From assembly GCA_031963365.1 (NCBI GenBank), contig JASSUF010000037.1, positions 1 to 17,970 on the forward strand: 17,970 nucleotides of DNA, in the 5' to 3' direction. The notes beneath the pieces are model-generated. The model did not search any database. It was not told where the DNA came from and worked only from the letters and a program-made list of their open reading frames with translations. The translations under genes were made by a program, and so were the position numbers. Numbering within the stretch: position 1 is the first letter of the stretch; every line of letters starts with the position of its first letter. Below are positions 13,199 through 17,970 of the stretch, piece after piece. This stretch comes from JASSUD01 sp031963365 (GTDB lineage: Bacteria > Pseudomonadota > Gammaproteobacteria > Burkholderiales > Burkholderiaceae).

Positions 13199-13485
13199 AA
13201 TAATTTGGATGCAGGAACGGAGAAGAAACAGCCTAAAAATACAATGCGAAAGCGCGTAACTATATCTTACTAATGCAAGATAACCATAAATAGCCGGTAT
13301 TTACCCCTGCGCAGGTCGAACTGCAGGATTTCTCCGATAATCCATTCGACCTACTTGTACCTCCAACAGGTCATCGTATACTGCGCTTCTAATTTTACCG
13401 TATACGATTCAATACGTTTGGCTGTATGGTTAAGGCCTTTTATTCTTGCCCATGCCCTAACTGGGTAGATTTCTTGACTCTCTAA
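13199..13485. other. Divergent intergenic region between glyA and tolQ
   Basis: About 290 bp without a clear gene; it must hold the promoters of glyA (leftward) and the tol operon (rightward), but no strong sigma-70 pair was found. Two inverted repeats stand out: AGGTCGAA (13313-13320) with TTCGACCT (13345-13352), and ATCGTATAC (13373-13381) with GTATACGAT (13400-13408). A minus-strand open stretch, 13301-13408, contains YDDLLEVQV, which recalls YbgC-type thioesterases; ybgC normally precedes tolQ, but on the same strand. This may be chance. Confidence 0.45.
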
Positions 13486-14178
13486 ATGGCTATGAACCCT
13501 TCACAAGACATTTCCATACTTTCTATGGTGCTTCATGCTAGCTTGCTGGCGCAAGCTGTCATGGCTTTGTTGTTGCTCCTCTCTTTGCTATCGTGGACCT
13601 TTATTTTTCGAAAGTGGTTTGCTTTGCGTGCAGCACGTGAGCAGACCAATGATTTTGAACAACGATTTTGGTCTGGCGGCGATTTGCAGGCCTTATATCA
13701 AAACGCGATTAACGCGCGTAATACCGACCAGGTGGGCGCGTTAGAACGCATCTTTGCAGCAGGAATGCGAGAATTTCTAAAAGCAAAAGAAGCAGGGCAA
13801 ACCCATACTGCAATAACAGTAGTCGAAGGCGCTAGGCGAGCTATGAGAGCGGGGTTGCAGCGTGAGTTAGATAACTTGGAATCGCATTTATCTTTCTTGG
13901 CTTCAGTCGGCTCAGTCAGCCCTTATATCGGTCTGTTTGGTACGGTGTGGGGAATTATGAATGCTTTTAGAGGGCTGGCCAGCGTACAACAAGCTAGCTT
14001 AGCCAACGTAGCGCCGGGTATTGCAGAAGCTTTGGTTGCCACCGCAATAGGCTTGTTTGCTGCGATTCCAGCAGTGGTAGCATATAACCGCTATGCGCAT
14101 GAAATGGATCGTTTAACTAGCCGGTTTGAAACATTCATTGATGAGTTCTTAAATATTTTGCAGCGCCAAAGTAGATAG
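13486..14178 (+). CDS. tolQ: TolQ, proton-channel subunit of the Tol-Pal system
   Basis: Inner-membrane protein of the ExbB/MotA/TolQ family that, with TolR, uses the proton gradient to energise TolA during outer-membrane constriction at division. It has 230 residues. TM1 is about residues 15-38 (SLLAQAVMALLLLLSLLSWTF), followed by a long cytoplasmic part (FRKWFALRAA to about 135). TM2 and TM3 are within LASVGSVSPYIGLFGTVWGI and IAEALVATAIGLFAAIPAVV. The conserved Thr in LFGTVWG and the Thr in ALVATAIGL are present. An ATG two codons further in (13492) fits the usual family start (MN-Q-ISI) equally well. No clear ribosome site. First gene of tolQRA, 31 bp before tolR. ybgC, usually just upstream, is missing. 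Confidence 0.95.
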   Translation: MAMNPSQDISILSMVLHASLLAQAVMALLLLLSLLSWTFIFRKWFALRAAREQTNDFEQRFWSGGDLQALYQNAINARNTDQVGALERIFAAGMREFLKAKEAGQTHTAITVVEGARRAMRAGLQRELDNLESHLSFLASVGSVSPYIGLFGTVWGIMNAFRGLASVQQASLANVAPGIAEALVATAIGLFAAIPAVVAYNRYAHEMDRLTSRFETFIDEFLNILQRQSR

Positions 14179-14209
14179 GGAAGTGCTCTAAGAAAACCCC
14201 AGGGAAATC

Positions 14210-14659
14210 ATGACTGCTTCATCGAATCACACTTCCAGACCGCGTCGCCGCTCCATCGCAGAGATCAATGTAGTTCCTTATATCGATGTGCTGCTGGTGT
14301 TGCTGGTTATTTTTATGGCTGCAGCACCGCTTGTGGCTCCTTCTATAGTTAATTTGCCAACCGTGAGCAAAGCAGCTCCACAGCAAACGGTTCCTCCTAT
14401 TACCATTATGGTGCGTCTGGATGGAGCGCTTTTTGTGCGCTATCAAGAGGGTGGCGCGGTAAGAGAGCAGGCTTTTTCTAGAGATGCTTTGGCTATTTTC
14501 TTAAACAACCGCTTACAAGCTAGCCAGAAGGCCAATGAAACACAGCCGATTGTCATCGCAGCCGATGAGCGTGTTGCCTATAAGACCGTGATGAAAGTCA
14601 TGTCTGATGTAAAACAGCAAGGGTTTAAGCGCGTTGCGTTACTCGTAAAAGCAATATGA
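14210..14659 (+). CDS. tolR: TolR, Tol-Pal system
   Basis: Single-pass inner-membrane partner of TolQ. It has 149 residues: a short cytoplasmic start (RPRRRSIAEINVVPYID), one TM helix about residues 27-46 with the proton-carrying aspartate at its beginning (Asp26 in PYIDVLLVLLVIFM), then a periplasmic domain with TMVRLDGALFV-like strands, PIVIAADERVAYKTVMKVM and a final strand GFKRVALLVKAI. This is the normal ExbD/TolR architecture. AGGGAA lies a few bases before the ATG as ribosome site. It overlaps tolA by four bases (ATGA), so translation is coupled. Confidence 0.95.
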   Translation: MTASSNHTSRPRRRSIAEINVVPYIDVLLVLLVIFMAAAPLVAPSIVNLPTVSKAAPQQTVPPITIMVRLDGALFVRYQEGGAVREQAFSRDALAIFLNNRLQASQKANETQPIVIAADERVAYKTVMKVMSDVKQQGFKRVALLVKAI

Positions 14660-15597
14660 AGCCAGATACTGATTCTTTTCTGAGTGTGCCGCAAGAGCAG
14701 GGTACCGGCCGCGCATTTGGGCTGGCTGTGTGTATGCATGTGCTGCTTATGCTGATTTTATGGTACGGCGTGCAGTGGCAAAACAGCCCGTCTGCAGGGG
14801 TAGAGGTGGAGCTATGGAGCGAGATGCCCAATGAGCGCCCCGTTGTTTCTACGCCTACGCCTATTGAGCCTGCGCCTGTTTTATCGCGGCCTCCTCAACC
14901 TATTTTTTCCATGCCGCCTGCTGAGAGGGCAGATATCAGTTTGCGTGATAAGCAGCAAACTAAACGTGTTCCTCCTAAAGATGGAGCACCTTCTGCGCAA
15001 TTGCCTACGAAATTGGCGCCTTCTAAGTTAGATGCCCAACGAGAGCGTAAAGCGGTTTTAGCGCAAAAAGAAGCGCAAAAGCAGAATCAACAAAAGCAAC
15101 AAAATACCCTTAAAGCACAGTCTGAAAAAGAGCAGCAGCGTGCCCGTGAGCGGCTTATGCGTGAAATGAAAGCTTTCGAAACAGAGCGTGTCAAAGAGCG
15201 TGCTGAGCAAAAACGCGACGCCCGATTGAATAATTTACGCCAAAGTGCACAGGCAGCAGATCCGGCAGGTCGTGGTGCTCAGACAGCAGGGCAAACTGGA
15301 ACGCGTGCAGGATCAGGCGGGGAAGGAGGCCCTGGTTATGCAGATAAAGTGCGCCAGCGTGTGAAGCCTAATATTATGTTTGATGCGCAAAGTGTGGCAG
15401 GGAATCCTCAAGCTGTAGTAGAGGTAGATTGCGCACCGGATGGCTCTATTTTGAGCGTGCGTTTATCTCGCTCTAGCGGTAATGCGCTCTGGGATAGTGC
15501 TGTGCTACGCGCAGTAGAGAAATCAGATCCAATGCCTCGTGGAGAGGGGTCGCAAGCACCTAGGCGTTTTACGATTACTTTTCAGCCGAAAAACTAA
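14656..15597 (+). CDS. tolA: TolA, Tol-Pal system energy transducer
   Basis: TolA spans the periplasm and links TolQR to Pal and TolB at the outer membrane. Of 313 residues, 1-20 are cytoplasmic, 21-41 (FGLAVCMHVLLMLILWYGVQ) form the membrane anchor, 45-110 are proline-rich, about 125-205 are a Lys/Gln/Glu/Ala/Arg-rich helical rod (for example QKEAQKQNQQKQQ), then comes a Gly-rich hinge (about 210-228). The C-terminal TonB/TolA domain begins at YADKVRQRVKPNI and contains AVVEVDCAPDGSILSVRLSRSSGN and a final strand RRFTITFQPK. Domain order and length are those of betaproteobacterial TolA. Its stop TAA is immediately followed by a 102-bp hairpin element. Confidence 0.93.
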   Translation: MKPDTDSFLSVPQEQGTGRAFGLAVCMHVLLMLILWYGVQWQNSPSAGVEVELWSEMPNERPVVSTPTPIEPAPVLSRPPQPIFSMPPAERADISLRDKQQTKRVPPKDGAPSAQLPTKLAPSKLDAQRERKAVLAQKEAQKQNQQKQQNTLKAQSEKEQQRARERLMREMKAFETERVKERAEQKRDARLNNLRQSAQAADPAGRGAQTAGQTGTRAGSGGEGGPGYADKVRQRVKPNIMFDAQSVAGNPQAVVEVDCAPDGSILSVRLSRSSGNALWDSAVLRAVEKSDPMPRGEGSQAPRRFTITFQPKN

Positions 15598-15698
15598 GGA
15601 ACCTCTAAATAACCCTGTAGCTTCGTCATACCTCCTCGCCGTACTAGGTGTACTGTCTTCGTCGGTATTCCTCGCTACAGGGTTATTTAGAGGTTCCT
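15597..15698. mobile_element. 102-bp hairpin element (MITE-like) between tolA and tolB
   Basis: AGGAACCTCTAAATAACCCT plus GTAG (15597-15620) is the exact reverse complement of 15675-15698, a perfect 24-bp terminal inverted repeat. Inside, CTTCGTC-ATACC-TCCTCG (15621-15638) and CTTCGTC-GGTAT-TCCTCG (15657-15674) are direct repeats whose middle five bases are inverted; the centre holds GTACTAGGTGTAC. It codes for nothing and begins on the last base of the tolA stop codon. Ends of the type GGAACCTCT are, from memory, seen on insertion sequences, so this is probably a non-autonomous derivative. In mRNA it would make a very stable stem that could separate tolQRA from tolB-pal expression. Confidence 0.8.
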
Positions 15699-15766
15699 AA
15701 ATTTTGTTAAACCTTGATGCGAAGCCTGCGTAAAAACAAACTTGCGCTTTCATAAAAGGGGTACCC

Positions 15767-17095
15767 ATGTATTCAAAAATCTTAATGTTTTTAAAGGGGC
15801 TGGCCTTAGTAGCCCTGCTGGAAGCAAGCGCAGTTAGCGCCCAACTCAATGTGGCTATTACAGGAGTAGGTTCAAATTTATATCCGATTGCTGTTGCCAA
15901 TTTTGAAGGTGAAGCAGGTTTGTTGACGTCTTTTGGCTTTGACAAAGAGGCTGCGGTCAGTGCCATTATTCGTAATGACCTTGCATCCAGTGGGCGATTT
16001 TCCATAATAAACACGGACTCAATTCGATTATCTGCAACCGATTCGGTGGATCTTGGCGCATGGAAAGCGAAAGGTGCCGATGCAGTGGTCTCTGGAAGCG
16101 TTATCCGTTTAGCGGATGGCCGCTATAACTTACGTTTTCGCCTATCCGATTCGCTAAAAAATAAAAATTTGGGCGGGCTCTCCCTCATTAGTCCAGAAAG
16201 TGGTTTGCGTATTAGCGCACATAAAGCGGCGGACTATATTTATGAAAACCTATTAGGGGAGCGTAGTGCATTTGCAACACGCTTTTCCTATGTAATACAA
16301 AGCAAAGGGCGTTATCAGCTACAAGTAGCGGATTCAGATGGTCAAAATCCGCAAGTGGCACTGACAAGCTCTGAGCCCATCATGTCACCGTCTTGGTCTC
16401 CAGACGGATCAAAAATTGCATACGTCTCTTTTGAGCGTAAAAAACCGGTTGTCTATCTCCATGATTTGGCAACAGGGGAGCGCAAGATTATATCTAACCG
16501 TCGAGGCAGCAATAGTGCGCCTGCTTGGTCTGCAGACGGAAAGCAGATTGCTCTCGCCCTTTCCCTTGCAGGAAACACGCAAATTTATGTCATGGAGGCA
16601 GATGGCACGGGGTTGCGACGTATATCTAATAGAAATGGCATCGATACGGAGCCGCAATTTTCAGTAGATGGTCAGAGTTTGTATTTCGTCAGCGATCGAG
16701 GCGGTAACCCTCAGGTTTATAAGATTGCACTGCAAGGCGAGGCCAATGGTGCACGTGCTAAGCGCGTTACTTTTACTGGCACTTACAACACCAATCCAAA
16801 GCTGAGTCCAGATGGAAAATGGTTAGCCTATATTTCGCGTGTTAATGGCGAATTTAAGCTCCACCTGCAAAACCTGGCAACGGGTGAGTCGACGCCTCTC
16901 ACCACCACAGCGCACGATGAATCGCCCAGTTTCGCTGCAAACAGCCAATATTTGTTATACGCCACCCAAGTCGATGGCCAAGATGTATTAGCAACCGTGT
17001 CTGTCGATGGACGCGCTAGACAAGTGCTTTCCGTACGTGGCAGCGCGGTGCGCGATCCAAGCTGGGGCCCATTCATACATACTTCAGGAGAGTAA
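15767..17095 (+). CDS. tolB: TolB, Tol-Pal system periplasmic beta-propeller
   Basis: Periplasmic protein that binds Pal and is displaced by TolA during outer-membrane constriction. It has 442 residues. The signal peptide is MYSKILMFLKGLALVALLEA, with cleavage likely after SAVSA (residue 25). The N-terminal alpha/beta domain (to about 165) contains NVAITGVGSNLYPIAVANF and GADAVVSGSVIRL. The C-terminal six-bladed propeller follows with the repeated TolB signature, for example SPSWSPDGSKIAYVSFE, APAWSADGKQIALALS, EPQFSVDGQSLYFVSDRGG and NPKLSPDGKWLAYISR. AGGGG lies 5 nt before the ATG. tolB starts 68 bp after the hairpin element and ends 4 bp before the pal start, so tolB-pal is one unit. Confidence 0.96.
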   Translation: MYSKILMFLKGLALVALLEASAVSAQLNVAITGVGSNLYPIAVANFEGEAGLLTSFGFDKEAAVSAIIRNDLASSGRFSIINTDSIRLSATDSVDLGAWKAKGADAVVSGSVIRLADGRYNLRFRLSDSLKNKNLGGLSLISPESGLRISAHKAADYIYENLLGERSAFATRFSYVIQSKGRYQLQVADSDGQNPQVALTSSEPIMSPSWSPDGSKIAYVSFERKKPVVYLHDLATGERKIISNRRGSNSAPAWSADGKQIALALSLAGNTQIYVMEADGTGLRRISNRNGIDTEPQFSVDGQSLYFVSDRGGNPQVYKIALQGEANGARAKRVTFTGTYNTNPKLSPDGKWLAYISRVNGEFKLHLQNLATGESTPLTTTAHDESPSFAANSQYLLYATQVDGQDVLATVSVDGRARQVLSVRGSAVRDPSWGPFIHTSGE

Positions 17096-17099
17096 ATAC

Positions 17100-17720
17100 A
17101 TGCTGTTTACAAGCCGTACTTCCCACTCATTAAGAACGTCCAAAACAAAAAGTCGCACTGGTATTCCTGCTGCGTCCGGCCGTGTAGCTGCTGTATTACT
17201 TATTAGCTTGCTGGCAGCTTGCCGTTCAGGAGTAAAGTTGGACCAAGATGCCTCTGCTGCTAATGCAGCAAACACGGAAGCTGTAGCCGGTAGTCTTGAT
17301 CCTTCCTCTTCTGAATCTACCTCTGCAGACTCTTCATCAGATGTCCAAGAAGTGAATGCGCCGGTGGCAACAGAAGTGGATGCTCCTATCGCTGAATATT
17401 CTATTTATTTTGATTTTGACCAATACGCTGTTAAACCAGCCTACCAAGCTCTGCTTCAAAAACACGCACAATATATAAAAGCGCATCCAGATCAGCAGTT
17501 GCATGTTCAAGGGTTTTCCGATGAGCGTGGCACGCCTGAATATAATTTAGCGCTTGCGCAACGACGTGCGGAATCTGTGCGCCGCGCATTGATTTTATTA
17601 GGGGTGTCTGCATCAAAAGTAGAGGCAGTAAGCTTTGGTAAAGAAAAACCCAAAGCACTAGGCCACGATGAAACATCATGGGCCGAAAATCGCCGAGCAG
17701 ATTTGACCTACTCACGATAA
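17100..17720 (+). CDS. pal: Pal, peptidoglycan-associated outer-membrane lipoprotein
   Basis: Outer-membrane lipoprotein that binds peptidoglycan and TolB/TolA. The ATG at 17100 is chosen because AGGAG lies about 9 nt upstream, right at the tolB stop. The 206-residue product has an unusually long basic N-region (about 28 residues, many Ser/Thr/Lys/Arg), then AAVLLISLLAAC, a lipobox with the lipidated Cys41. An acidic Ser/Ala/Asp linker follows (about 45-97). The OmpA-type domain starts at YSIYFDFDQYAVKPAY and includes VQGFSDERGTPEYNLALAQR, where FSD replaces the common HTD while the binding Asp stays, and ends VSFGKEKPKALGHDE..WAENRRADLTY. cpoB (ybgF), usually next, is not seen before the window ends. 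Confidence 0.95.
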   Translation: MLFTSRTSHSLRTSKTKSRTGIPAASGRVAAVLLISLLAACRSGVKLDQDASAANAANTEAVAGSLDPSSSESTSADSSSDVQEVNAPVATEVDAPIAEYSIYFDFDQYAVKPAYQALLQKHAQYIKAHPDQQLHVQGFSDERGTPEYNLALAQRRAESVRRALILLGVSASKVEAVSFGKEKPKALGHDETSWAENRRADLTYSR

Positions 17721-17814
17721 TATAAGCTGGGACGAGACTGATCTCAACACGCGTACCACTTACTTTTAACCTCGCTTTTTGACAATTATTAAGCAGGCAT
17801 TAAAGAAGAAGACA

Positions 17815-17889
17815 ATGGCCTGCATGTTGGGGAACGTTGCCCACTGCCAACCTACCGTGCTTTGCCTTTCTTGTGGTTGGTGGAGTTTG
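17815..17889 (-). repeat. Inverted copy of the 41-bp / 69-bp dispersed repeat
   Basis: On the minus strand 17855-17815 gives the 41-bp unit (GTAGGTTGGCAGTGGGCAAC, then GTTCCCCAACATGC and so on). The longer block 17821-17889 matches 8091-8159 with about 4 differences over 69 bp, on the opposite strand. Confidence 0.8.
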
Positions 17890-17916
17890 GTGAATCCTTT
17901 TTATATATGGATGTCG

Positions 17917-17930
17917 GTAGGTTGGTGGTG
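17917..17930 (+). repeat. Partial copy of the 41-bp repeat
   Basis: GTAGGTTGGTGGTG is identical to the first 14 bases of the consensus unit; the rest diverges (CAATGGCATTCGG). It points away from the copy at 17815-17855, so the two form an outward-facing pair. Confidence 0.6.
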
Positions 17931-17970
17931 CAATGGCATTCGGTTAGCATATTAAGATAATTATATTTCG

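Larger units (their letters stand above)
17721..17970. other. Repeat-rich gap after pal
   Basis: No gene is visible in these 250 bp. Apart from the two repeat copies listed separately, I see only AT-rich sequence towards the window end and no convincing terminator behind pal (a short GAGA/TCTC stem near 17745 has no U-run). Confidence 0.5.

Noticed and set aside
13473..13485. TTGACT as a -35 box for tolQ
   Set aside because: It lies directly before the start codon, and no -10 element can precede the coding region.

Overview
The window looks like a piece of a betaproteobacterial chromosome, most probably Burkholderiales. Fis, GltX, TolQ, AhpC, AhpD and glyA all read like diverged Burkholderiaceae proteins, and the fis-purH and tolQRAB-pal neighbourhoods are typical of that order. 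Base composition looks clearly less GC-rich than free-living Burkholderia (judged by eye, not counted). Broken syntenies, decayed genes and many short mobile repeats suggest a host-associated lineage with a degrading genome, such as the Glomeribacter/Mycoavidus type of fungal endosymbiont. That placement is inference.

Layout. 1-872 is the 3' part of a group II intron: the C-terminal part of its reverse transcriptase/maturase, then domains V and VI. It ends 18 bp from the hisF stop codon. 891-3891 (minus strand) carries fis, purH and hisF, with a 41-bp inverted repeat pair between fis and purH and a 32-bp perfect palindrome at the purH stop. 4335-6550 (plus) holds a secreted NlpC/P60 peptidase overlapping gltX by one base. 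6540-7946 (minus) is a drug-efflux-type MFS transporter whose end overlaps that of gltX. 7947-8765 is a repeat-containing gap and a dead vapBC-like toxin-antitoxin pair. 8766-11643 (minus) holds ahpC, ahpD and ffh; two 140-bp miniature transposon-like elements flank ahpC in inverted orientation. 11951-13198 (minus) is glyA. 13486-17720 (plus) is tolQ-tolR-tolA, a 102-bp hairpin element, then tolB-pal. The window closes with more copies of the dispersed 41-bp repeat.

How the genes work together. TolQRA, TolB and Pal form the envelope-constriction machine, and the NlpC/P60 protein is a likely cell-wall hydrolase. AhpC and AhpD form a peroxide-reducing pair in which AhpD re-reduces AhpC. HisF releases AICAR, the substrate of PurH, so the hisF-purH adjacency joins a by-product to its consumer. 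GltX, Ffh and GlyA are core functions.

I found no convincing undescribed multi-gene system. The most distinctive content is the set of small inverted-repeat elements placed at gene boundaries, and the traces of decay (frameshifted antitoxin, internally deleted toxin, intron protein without its endonuclease domain).
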